Shown here in pieces: positions 53,336 through 61,118 of a stretch of 64,000 nucleotides of DNA. The notes beneath the pieces were generated by a model that did no database searches, had not been told where the DNA came from, and saw only the letters and a program-made list of their open reading frames with translations. A program made the translations under genes and the position numbers. How positions within the stretch are numbered: position 1 is the stretch's first letter; every line of letters starts with the position of its first letter. Source of the stretch: Pseudomonas fluorescens (GTDB lineage Bacteria; Pseudomonadota; Gammaproteobacteria; Pseudomonadales; Pseudomonadaceae); the NCBI RefSeq assembly GCF_902497745.1, contig NZ_CABVHJ010000013.1, forward strand, positions 30,120 through 94,119, given 5' to 3'.

Positions 53336-55410
53336 AGTTACGTTTTGCAGCTGTGTTGTTATTGCCCTGCGGTCTGGCTCATGCCGAGCCGCGTATTACC
53401 CAGAATGACTTCGGTGGCACCGGTCTGTTGCAGACGCCGACCGCGCGCATGGCCCCGGCCGGCGAGTTGAGCGTCAACGCCAACCGCACCGATCCGTACA
53501 GCCGCTACAGCGTGTCGTTGCAGCCGCTGGACTGGCTCGAAGGCTCGTTTCGCTACACCGCGATCACCAACCGGCCGTACGGCTCGGAGGCCCTCAGCGG
53601 TAGTCAAAGCTATAAGGACAAGGCGGTCGACGTCAAAGTCCGGCTGTGGCAGGAAAGTCACTGGTTGCCCGACGTGGCGCTGGGCTTCCGAGATATCGGT
53701 GGTACCGGTTTGTTCTCCAGTGAATTTTTCGTCGCCAACAAGCGTTACGACAACTTCGATTTCAGTGCCGGTATTGCCTGGGGTTATCTCGGTAATCGCG
53801 GCGATATCGACAACCCATTGGGCTACGTCAGCGATCGCTTCGATACCCGTCCGGCCCTCGAAGGCACCGGTGACGTCAACTCGGGTTCGTACTTCCGTGG
53901 CCGACCGTCGTTCTTCGGTGGTGTGAGCTATCAGACGCCGTGGGATCGCCTCAGCCTGAAACTCGAATTCGAAGGCAACGACTACAAGCACGAGCCGAAG
54001 GACAACGAGATCAAGCAGGACTCGCCGATCAACCTTGGCGCAGTGTTCAAAGTCACCGATTCGGTCGATGTCAGCGCGGCGTGGGAGCGCGGTAACACGG
54101 CGATGTTCGGCGTGACCTTCCACACCAATTTCGTCAGCCGCAAGGCACCGGCCAAGACCTACGATCCGACCCCGGAACCGCTGCCGGCGAAGGCACCGAC
54201 CACAGCGACGGATCAGGTCAACTGGGCCAACGTCTCGCAGCGCTTGCAGCAGAATGCCGGCTACAAGGTCGAGCGCATCACCCAGCGTGATTCCGAGCTG
54301 ATCGTGTATGGCGAGCAGCAGCGTTACTTCCATTCGTCCAAGGCTGTGGGCCGGGCGAGCCGGATTCTCGACAACAGCGTCAACGACGACATCGACTGGT
54401 TCACCGTGGTCAACAAGCGCTACGACTTGCCGCTGGAAGAAACCAGCGTACCTCGTCAGACCTTCCGCGAGGTGATCAACAACGAAGAGCCACTTGAATC
54501 GCTGCACCGCACCACCGAGATCAACCCGGCGATGCCGCACAACGAGAAAACTCTCTATACCGAAGCGCCGCAGCATTTCAGCTATGGTGTGGGGCTGGGC
54601 TTCAAGCAGAACGTCGGCGGCCCGGATGGCTTGCTCTATCAATTGAGCGCCGATGCCGACGCTGAATATCGTTTCAACCGCAACACCTGGTGGAGTGGGT
54701 TGCTCAGTGCCAACCTGGCCAACAACTTCGACAAGTTCACCTACGACGCGCCGAGCGGTTTGCCGCGTGTGCGCACGGATTTGCGTCAGTACCTGACCAC
54801 GTCTAACACCACCATGCCGTTGTTCCAGGTCAGCCATGCCGAGCAGTTGGATAAAGACTGGTACGGCATGGTGTATGGCGGTTATCTGGAATCGATGTTT
54901 GCCGGTGTCGGCGGTGAAGTGTTGTTCCGCCCGACCGGTGAGCGCTGGTCGGTGGGCGCGGATCTGAACTGGGTGCGGCAGCGTGATTTCGATCAGGGTT
55001 TTGCCCTGCGTGATTACTCGGTGGTGACCGGGCATATCACCGGTTATACCGATCTGCCGTTCGATACGCTGGCGGCGGTGAGCGTCGGGCGTTATCTGGC
55101 CGGTGACTGGGGCGGCACGCTGGATATCTCTCGGGAGTTTTTCAACGGCGTGCGTTTTGGTGCGTGGGCGACGATCACCACGGCGGGCAGTGCCGAGTAT
55201 GGCGAAGGTAGTTTCGACAAAGGCATCTACCTGTCGATCCCGTTCGACGAAATGATGAGCATGTCGACCATGCGCCGCGCCAACCTGGTCTGGGCCCCAC
55301 TGACCCGTGACGGTGGTGCGCGACTGAGCCGTAGCTACCAACTGCACTCGATGACCGATAGCCGGGAAGGGGACATGTTTTATCGGAATTTCGAGAAGAT
55401 CACGGAGTAA
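53332..55410 (+). CDS. outer-membrane YjbH/GfcD family protein
   Basis: 692-residue protein with a signal peptide ending LAHA and a mature start RITQNDFGGTGLLQTPTARM, the YjbH hallmark. The rest is made of alternating beta strands, in line with two outer-membrane beta-barrels known for this family, which are thought to help secrete or organise the polysaccharide. Start is TTG at 53332, overlapping the previous stop. It ends the export operon. A 662-codon open frame on the opposite strand is a composition artefact. Confidence 0.88.
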   Translation: MKLRFAAVLLLPCGLAHAEPRITQNDFGGTGLLQTPTARMAPAGELSVNANRTDPYSRYSVSLQPLDWLEGSFRYTAITNRPYGSEALSGSQSYKDKAVDVKVRLWQESHWLPDVALGFRDIGGTGLFSSEFFVANKRYDNFDFSAGIAWGYLGNRGDIDNPLGYVSDRFDTRPALEGTGDVNSGSYFRGRPSFFGGVSYQTPWDRLSLKLEFEGNDYKHEPKDNEIKQDSPINLGAVFKVTDSVDVSAAWERGNTAMFGVTFHTNFVSRKAPAKTYDPTPEPLPAKAPTTATDQVNWANVSQRLQQNAGYKVERITQRDSELIVYGEQQRYFHSSKAVGRASRILDNSVNDDIDWFTVVNKRYDLPLEETSVPRQTFREVINNEEPLESLHRTTEINPAMPHNEKTLYTEAPQHFSYGVGLGFKQNVGGPDGLLYQLSADADAEYRFNRNTWWSGLLSANLANNFDKFTYDAPSGLPRVRTDLRQYLTTSNTTMPLFQVSHAEQLDKDWYGMVYGGYLESMFAGVGGEVLFRPTGERWSVGADLNWVRQRDFDQGFALRDYSVVTGHITGYTDLPFDTLAAVSVGRYLAGDWGGTLDISREFFNGVRFGAWATITTAGSAEYGEGSFDKGIYLSIPFDEMMSMSTMRRANLVWAPLTRDGGARLSRSYQLHSMTDSREGDMFYRNFEKITE

Positions 55411-55440
55411 GCGCGGATCTCCCGAACACCCCGCAAACCA

Positions 55441-55799
55441 GTGGGAGCGAGCCTGCTCGCGAAGGCGTCGGCACAGTCAGCATCATCGTTGCCTGACCCA
55501 CCGCTTTCGCGAGCAGGCTCGCTCCCACATTGGTTATTTGTCGCACCAAAAATCTTGGAGCAATCCCGAATCCCTGTGGGAGCGAGCCTGCTCGCGAAGG
55601 CGTCGGCACAGTCAGCATCATCGCTGCCTGACCCACCGCTTTCGCGAGCAAGCTCGCTCCCACATTGGCTATTTGTCACACCGCAAATCCCGAGCCAACC
55701 ACAAATCCCATGTGGGAGCGAGCTTGCTCGCGAAGGCGTCAGCACAGTCAGCATCATCATTGCCTGACCCACCGCTTTCGCGAGCAGGCTCGCTCCCAC
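55441..55799. repeat. three-copy tandem REP doublet array (period 135-136)
   Basis: Three 88-base units at 55441-55528, 55576-55663 and 55712-55799. Each unit is REP, a nearly constant 40-base core (starting GGCGTCGGCACAGTCAGCA), then inverted REP. Spacers of 47-48 bases between the units are less alike. This is a BIME-type array; there are no adjacent nuclease genes. Confidence 0.88.
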
Positions 55800-55849
55800 A
55801 GATCCTTCTATCCCTCCACAATCCACTCCCGCCGCCAAATCCCACGCAC

Positions 55850-55871
55850 AAAAAAGGGGACTTTCGTCCCC
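55850..55871 (-). terminator. intrinsic terminator of wcaJ
   Basis: On the minus strand GGGGAC-GAAA-GTCCCC is followed by TTTTTT, 23 bases past the wcaJ stop. Confidence 0.88.
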
Positions 55872-55893
55872 TTGCGGTATCCAGCTTCGAACC

Positions 55894-57288
55894 TCAGTAA
55901 ATATCCTTCGACAGCAACGTAAACGGCGTCTTCACCAGGATCTTCAGATCCAGCCACAACGACCAGCTGTTGATGTACTGCAGGTCAATCTCCACGCGCT
56001 TCTGCATCTTGTCGATAGTGTCTGTCTCACCGCGGCAGCCGCTGATCTGGGCCAGGCCGGTGATCCCCGGTTTAATGCGGTGACGCGCCATGTACGCGAG
56101 GATTTTCCCCGAGTAGTAGTTGTTGTGCGCGACAGCATGCGGGCGTGGGCCGACCAGGGCCATGTGCCCCTGCAACACGTTGAACAGTTGCGGCAATTCA
56201 TCGAGCGAAGTGCGACGGATAAAGCGACCGACTGCGGTAATGCGCGAGTCATTGCGGCTGGCCTGCTTCACATCACGGTCATCGTGAACACGCATCGAGC
56301 GGAACTTCCAGACCTTGATCACCTTGCCGTTCCAGCCATGACGATCCTGCTTGAAGAACACCGGGCCGGGCGAGTTGATCTTCACCGCCAACGCAATGAT
56401 CAGCAGAATCGGACTCAGCGCGATGATCGCCAGAAACGCCACGGTTTTCTCGACCAGGCTCTTGCTCAAAGCAGCAGTAGGGCGGCTGGTCAGCGGGCTT
56501 TCGTTCAAGTAGATCGCCGGCAGACCGTCCACAACCTTCACCGAGTGATTGAGCAGGGTCAGACTGTTCAAGTCCGGCACCCACACCACATCGACGTTAG
56601 CACCCAGTAAGTCACCATAAATCGCCTCGATTTTCGCGGCTTCACACAACGGTAGGGTAATGTACAAGCGACGAATGTCATGCGCCTCGATCAGCTTCAG
56701 CAACTGTTCTTGATCGCCGACCACGCGCGGTGCATCCGGACCCAGCGCAGACACATCACCATTGCTGACCAAACCTACCAACGGCAGATTTTCCAGTTGG
56801 CTGAGCTTCTTCGCCAGACCCAACGCCAGTTCGCCGGTGCCGACGATCAGCGTCTTGTGCTCGCTTTTACGCGAGCGTTGGTAGTACTTGGAAAATGCAT
56901 GCAGCGGAGCGTACAGAAACGCCTGACCGAGGAAGCCATACACCGCCCAGCTCAGAATCACCTGCCGCGAAAACAGCTCATCGGCCTGGCAGACAAAGGC
57001 GATGCACGCCAGCGCCGCCATGGTCATCGACCAACCCATGAACAGCCGACCGAGACCGGTCAGGTAATTGTCACGCTTGCGATACACACCGCTAAACGTA
57101 TAAGCCGGCACCGACGCCAGTACTGCCAGCGTTGCACACATCCGGTAGTAGAACGCAACCGTCCCGGTGTGCTGCTCAGCGAGTATGAACAACAGCGTCA
57201 CCACAAAGCCTTGTGCTAGCGCCCATTGGCCCCAAAAGGTCAGTCCCTTGAGGCCTGTGCTTCGATTGATACTTAAAGAAAGATCCAT
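55894..57288 (-). CDS. wcaJ: undecaprenyl-phosphate glucose phosphotransferase (WcaJ type)
   Basis: Starts repeat-unit synthesis by moving a hexose 1-phosphate, usually glucose, onto undecaprenyl phosphate. The 464-residue protein has four to five N-terminal helices, a CoA-binding-like middle domain (TLIVGTGELALGLAKKL), a further helix near 280 and the bacterial sugar transferase domain with FKQDRHGWNGK, DELPQLFNVLQG, LVGPRPHA and KPGITGLAQISGCRGET. The ATG at 57288 has GGGGA upstream; a start at 57312 would add eight residues. One EPS motif lies upstream in the same direction. Confidence 0.92.
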   Translation of the reverse strand: MDLSLSINRSTGLKGLTFWGQWALAQGFVVTLLFILAEQHTGTVAFYYRMCATLAVLASVPAYTFSGVYRKRDNYLTGLGRLFMGWSMTMAALACIAFVCQADELFSRQVILSWAVYGFLGQAFLYAPLHAFSKYYQRSRKSEHKTLIVGTGELALGLAKKLSQLENLPLVGLVSNGDVSALGPDAPRVVGDQEQLLKLIEAHDIRRLYITLPLCEAAKIEAIYGDLLGANVDVVWVPDLNSLTLLNHSVKVVDGLPAIYLNESPLTSRPTAALSKSLVEKTVAFLAIIALSPILLIIALAVKINSPGPVFFKQDRHGWNGKVIKVWKFRSMRVHDDRDVKQASRNDSRITAVGRFIRRTSLDELPQLFNVLQGHMALVGPRPHAVAHNNYYSGKILAYMARHRIKPGITGLAQISGCRGETDTIDKMQKRVEIDLQYINSWSLWLDLKILVKTPFTLLSKDIY

Positions 57289-57677
57289 ACGGTATCCCCA
57301 AAAGACGTCCATTCAGGTTTCAACAGTTGAAAACCGAGTTGTTATGCAGACTTATTGTTCTTGTTATAACGAGTGTCCTGAGGTAACAACATCGATATGC
57401 CGAACTGTCGTCAGTCAATAGACTAAGTTATTGGCTGGAATGGTGTCTGACGAGTTCTAACAAGATGGCACAGTGCCAACTTTTTAATAATTAAATAGAA
57501 GGGTGTTAGAAAAGGTCGTAGAGCGAGGGGTGAATAAAGTATGTTGCTTTTGTTACTGTTGGAGGGTGGAGGCAGGGAATGTTTAATTCAGGGAGGAAGA
57601 TCTAGCCAAACAGAGTGCTCTTGTTGTTTTTGTAATCGCACTTTTTCTGTTTGTTCTGTTCGTGGAGGTCTTGCGGG
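57289..57677. other. AT-rich control region upstream of wcaJ
   Basis: 389 bases without a gene. Besides the motif listed separately it holds a 13-base perfect palindrome TGGCACAGTGCCA (57466-57478), the palindrome TTGTTATAAC near 57360, and a forward near-match TGTTAGAAAAGGTCGT (57504-57519). A weaker minus-strand copy with the TGTTA half only is at 57373-57388. Confidence 0.45.
57447..57462 (-). promoter_or_regulatory. EPS motif upstream of wcaJ (WGTTA-N6-GTCNG)
   Basis: On the minus strand TGTTAGAACTCGTCAG, an exact match to the motif, reading toward wcaJ and 159 bases before its ATG. Confidence 0.55.
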
Positions 57678-58310
57678 TTACGCGACAACTTCCTGAATCA
57701 GGCAATAACCGCGATTTCTGACGGCACGAAACAGTCGCTCACCATTACTGGCGCTTTTGAATTTGTCTTGCAGGCGACTCAGGCACATTTCCAGGCCGCG
57801 ATATTGTTCCGGTTCTCGACCGATGCTGAGAATCAGCTCGTCACGACTGACAACGCGCTCTTCATGGCTGAGCATTTTCCTGACCAGTGCTGTTTCCAGG
57901 CCAGTCAGGCTGATTTCAACACCTTCTTTGACCAGTGCACCCTGATCAGGGTGGAGATGCCAGGTTTCATTGCCAGGCATATCACCTTCAATGGCGGGCG
58001 GCATATTACGGGTTTCCGCGCTTATCGCCGGGACATTCTGGAAGGGATTGGCCGATTGCGCTGCTCGCCATTCGGACTCAAGTGTGGCCAATATCCGCTG
58101 AGTATCGTGTTCAATACTGCGCGCAACATTTTTTCGACTAATGCCTGGATATGTGAACTCCATCACCATTGGAGCGGAAGAGGGCGAATCAACCCCTTCA
58201 AACGAATTGAAGCGTTCACTGGACAGCATGCTCTCCAGTTCGCGTTGCGACGTTGCACTGTGAGTCACGACAACAAAATATTTCCTTGGGAGGGTTGTAC
58301 TAGTTTCCAT
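57678..58310 (-). CDS. orphan winged-helix transcriptional regulator (210 aa)
   Basis: DNA-binding protein whose C-terminal ~90 residues (from VEISLTGLETALVRKML to VRNRGYCLIQEVV) fit the OmpR/PhoB winged helix, including the wing GLEMCLSRLQDKF. The N-terminal part begins with a strand-helix pair (RKYFVVVTHSATSQRELESML) but shows no acidic pocket or phospho-acceptor, so it is not a normal receiver. No kinase is nearby. The ATG at 58310 has GGAGAG upstream. Position beside wcaJ suggests control of EPS genes; this is inference. Confidence 0.75.
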   Translation of the reverse strand: METSTTLPRKYFVVVTHSATSQRELESMLSSERFNSFEGVDSPSSAPMVMEFTYPGISRKNVARSIEHDTQRILATLESEWRAAQSANPFQNVPAISAETRNMPPAIEGDMPGNETWHLHPDQGALVKEGVEISLTGLETALVRKMLSHEERVVSRDELILSIGREPEQYRGLEMCLSRLQDKFKSASNGERLFRAVRNRGYCLIQEVVA

Positions 58311-58589
58311 GTCTCTCTCCTGAATACATACCAAAATTGGCTAAAAGAAAAATCGGCAGGCGAGCAATGACTTCCTCGGAAGTAATCGATAGGCAGGGTC
58401 TGGGCCCAAGAATGGCCCTCGATAAATTCCACTCGAACTGCTGCTATGTTATGGAGTTTTATTGTTATAGGTCGTGTTGTCGCGCTCATTCAATTGCTTG
58501 ATTTCAAACAGGCGTGAAGCAGAACGGGAGCTATATGGTTGCATCAGACGATCCTTCGTACGTATGCAAAAGGGAAGGCTGCCCGAGAG

Positions 58590-59357
58590 TCAGGCAGTCG
58601 ATATCAGACCCCGCAGCAGGCGATAGCCATAGCCGCGAATACTCTGAATCGCGTTTGTACCATACATGTCCTTGATTTTTCCACGCAAGCGACTGATTGA
58701 TTTCTCCAGTGCGCGAGGGTCGTAGAAATTGGTATTGAGGCCCATGATGCTGGCGATTTCATCATGGCTCAGGATGTGGTTACTGGTTTGCGCGAACGCT
58801 TCGAGGATCTTCATTTCGGCAAACGAGATATCGAGTTTCTTGCTGGTGCCCATCAGGCAGATACGGGTCGGATCAAGCGTAAGATCGATATCGCGTTGCC
58901 ATTCTTCGCTGTTGAAGAACTCGCCCAGCAACTCGGCGCTATCGTCGGAAAGGGTATTGAGCTTGATACAAACATCCGCGCCAGCCAGATAATATTTGAT
59001 CTTGTTGAAGGCGCCGCGACCGGTGATGACCACGCAAATGATCGGCTTCAAGTTGTCGCTGCGCAGGTTCTCGACCAATGCCAGATTGTCCTCGAGGGCC
59101 TGTGGGCTGTCGATAACCAGGAAGATGGCTCGATACGAACCAGACTGTTCATTCAACTGATACGAACTAGTGTACGCATCGGCTTCGAGCGCCATATCAG
59201 TGCGTAAATGCTGGGCGACTAGCGCTTTGAAATGTTCAGCCACGCCACGGGTACGACCCAGAGTAAGAACACCAGGTTCGTCGTTTGTCGGGCGCGGACT
59301 TCTAGTCGCTAAGTTCCCTGAGAGCATCATGCATTGACTCGAATTAAGTGCTGACAT
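58590..59357 (-). CDS. orphan response-regulator-like protein with degenerate receiver (255 aa)
   Basis: The N-terminal half resembles a receiver: FLVID carries a possible phospho-acceptor Asp83, PIICVVITGRG matches strand 4 and KYYLAGADVCIKL holds Lys132. The acidic pair after strand 1 is missing (VLTLGR replaces the usual IVDDE). The C-terminal winged helix (about 165-250) ends IQSIRGYGYRLLRG, a good OmpR-type recognition and wing. An exact EPS motif lies 33 bases upstream, so it is probably autoregulated and the best candidate to bind the motif. The start is uncertain: TTG at 59396 and ATG at 59330 are in frame and no option has a strong ribosome site. Confidence 0.75.
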   Translation of the reverse strand: MSALNSSQCMMLSGNLATRSPRPTNDEPGVLTLGRTRGVAEHFKALVAQHLRTDMALEADAYTSSYQLNEQSGSYRAIFLVIDSPQALEDNLALVENLRSDNLKPIICVVITGRGAFNKIKYYLAGADVCIKLNTLSDDSAELLGEFFNSEEWQRDIDLTLDPTRICLMGTSKKLDISFAEMKILEAFAQTSNHILSHDEIASIMGLNTNFYDPRALEKSISRLRGKIKDMYGTNAIQSIRGYGYRLLRGLISTA

Positions 59358-59389
59358 CGGGATGTTAAAGCACCGGTTCTCATCTGTGA

Positions 59390-59405
59390 CTGACAATTGG
59401 TAACA
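59390..59405 (-). promoter_or_regulatory. EPS motif upstream of the orphan regulator (WGTTA-N6-GTCNG)
   Basis: On the minus strand TGTTACCAATTGTCAG, an exact match reading toward the regulator gene, 33 bases before its ATG at 59357. A weaker TGTTA half-copy follows 40 bases further upstream (59441-59445). Confidence 0.55.
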
Positions 59406-59595
59406 TTTGCGCGGATTTTAGACGTGTCTCGCGAGTTTTCTAACAATAATTAAGCTTTTCAAGCTTTTAGTTGATTTTCTCGGAGGGGTGAACTACTGCT
59501 TAGATGGTGGCGATATGCAATGGTGCCACTATTTTGAGCTTATTGCGATGGCTTTGTCTATGTCCATCTGCCACTGTCTGGCCATCTCTGCATAA

Positions 59596-59611
59596 TGTGA
59601 TATTGATCACA
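59596..59611. promoter_or_regulatory. consensus CRP/Vfr-type site
   Basis: TGTGATATTGATCACA is an exact TGTGA-N6-TCACA. It sits midway in the 480-base AT-rich gap between the orphan regulator and uppP. The gap also holds the perfect palindrome TCGTCGGCCGACGA (59668-59681); no gene is seen in it. Confidence 0.65.
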
Positions 59612-59837
59612 CTTTATTGCCGGAGCAACTTTTTTCTGCAAAAAGTCCTAAATATTTTCTGCGTAGTTCGTCGGCCGACGATTATTAACATGGCTTGAGT
59701 GTGTCTTTTAATAAGACGTAATCTTTGTGGCTGATGAACTTTTGCGTTTATGTATGTCAATGGTCTCACTGCAGATACTCAACCCCTGAGTGTTATTACC
59801 CGGTCGCTCGCCCAAAGAGCGCTCTGACGGAGGATTA

Positions 59838-60671
59838 ATGGATTTCTGGACCCTTTTCCAGGTGTTGATATTAGGTGCGGTAGAAGGCCTGACCGAGTTC
59901 TTGCCGATCTCGAGTACCGGCCACCAGATCATCGTCGCCGACCTGCTGGAATTCGGCGGCGAACGCGCCATGGCCTTCAACATCATTATTCAACTGGGTG
60001 CCATCCTTGCCGTCGTTTGGGAGTTTCGACCGAAGATCTTCGAAATCGTCAAAGGTCTGCCAACTCAACGCAATGCACAACGCTTCACCCTCAACTTGCT
60101 GATCGCCTTTCTGCCCGCCGTGGTCTTGGGCGTGTTGTTCGCCGATGCGATCCACGAATACCTGTTCAACCCGATCACCGTGGCCGTGGCACTGGTCGTC
60201 GGCGGCATCATCATGTTGTGGGCCGAACAGCGCAGCCATGTGATCAGCGTCGAACACGTCGACGACATGCGCTGGTCCCACGCACTGAAAGTCGGATTCG
60301 TACAATGCCTGGCGATGATTCCCGGCACCTCACGCTCCGGCTCGACCATCATCGGCGGCCTGCTCTTCGGCCTGTCGCGCAAAGCCGCCACCGAATTCTC
60401 GTTCTTCCTCGCCATGCCCACCATGGTCGGCGCCGCCGTCTACTCCGGCTACAAATACCGCGACCTGTTCCAGCCCAACGACCTGCCAGTCTTCGCCCTC
60501 GGCTTCGTCACTGCCTTCATATTCGCGATGATCGCCGTACGTGGCTTGCTCAAGTTTATTGCCAACCACAGCTACGCCGCGTTCGCCTGGTATCGGATCG
60601 CGTTTGGTTTGTTGATTCTGGCGACGTGGCTGTTTGGCTGGGTCAACTGGACCGCAGCAGCGGCCGCCTGA
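59838..60671 (+). CDS. uppP: undecaprenyl-diphosphatase UppP (BacA)
   Basis: Inner-membrane phosphatase that recycles undecaprenyl pyrophosphate released by peptidoglycan and polysaccharide assembly; also gives bacitracin tolerance. The 277-residue protein has EGLTEFLPISSTGH near the N-terminus and PGTSRSG near residue 160, the two active-site motifs, and about eight membrane helices. GGAGG precedes the ATG at 59838. Its position at the end of the EPS locus fits a supply role for the lipid carrier. Confidence 0.93.
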   Translation: MDFWTLFQVLILGAVEGLTEFLPISSTGHQIIVADLLEFGGERAMAFNIIIQLGAILAVVWEFRPKIFEIVKGLPTQRNAQRFTLNLLIAFLPAVVLGVLFADAIHEYLFNPITVAVALVVGGIIMLWAEQRSHVISVEHVDDMRWSHALKVGFVQCLAMIPGTSRSGSTIIGGLLFGLSRKAATEFSFFLAMPTMVGAAVYSGYKYRDLFQPNDLPVFALGFVTAFIFAMIAVRGLLKFIANHSYAAFAWYRIAFGLLILATWLFGWVNWTAAAAA

Positions 60672-61043
60672 TCACTGAGCGCTGATCAACACCGCAACGG
60701 CGAGATCGTTTAACGTCGAATCCGGCGACTCCTGGCGATAGCGCTGCAAGGCCGACGTGAAATACGCGGCCTGCAGCATGCCGTCGCTGGCCAGATAGAG
60801 TCGCGCGTCTTCTTGCTCCTCGGTGGAGTAAACACGCTTGTGACTGTCAGTCGTTTCCTGGCTAGACGAAATAGGTGCGAGGATTAAAGACACCAAGGTG
60901 AAGCCGGAAAACTGCGTTACCTCCCACGGCGTATCAGTACGGCCCATGCAAAAGCCATCGCAGTGCGCATAAACGTCGGAAGTGAAGCTGAACAAAGCGA
61001 GGAGGGTGAAACGCTTGAAAGCAGAAAAAGTAAACGCGGGCAT
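60672..61043 (-). CDS. DUF2388 family secreted protein
   Basis: Small periplasmic protein of 123 residues from an ATG at 61043, with a signal peptide ending SDVYA. The mature part contains STEEQEDARLYLASDGMLQAAYFTSALQRYR, the DUF2388 hallmark of pseudomonads; function unknown to me. An in-frame ATG at 61091 would add 16 residues and a second hydrophobic stretch, making 61043 the simpler signal peptide. It converges directly on uppP, with adjoining stop codons. Confidence 0.7.
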   Translation of the reverse strand: MPAFTFSAFKRFTLLALFSFTSDVYAHCDGFCMGRTDTPWEVTQFSGFTLVSLILAPISSSQETTDSHKRVYSTEEQEDARLYLASDGMLQAAYFTSALQRYRQESPDSTLNDLAVAVLISAQ

Positions 61044-61118
61044 AAACAAAAGACATCCTGTCAGTACAACAAAACAACGGGCAACGCTCATGCGTCACCC
61101 GCACACTCAAAACTTCAA

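Noticed and set aside
53359..55347. 662-codon open frame on the minus strand
   Set aside because: Shadow of the YjbH/GfcD gene, whose signal peptide and YjbH start are unmistakable on the plus strand.
55441..55799. possible CRISPR array
   Set aside because: The units are 88 bases, contain inverted REPs, have only three copies and similar spacers; no cas genes are present.
59790..59808. further copy of the EPS motif before uppP (TGTTATTACCCGGTCGC)
   Set aside because: The spacer is seven bases instead of six and the final G is replaced, so it does not meet the motif used for the other eight sites.
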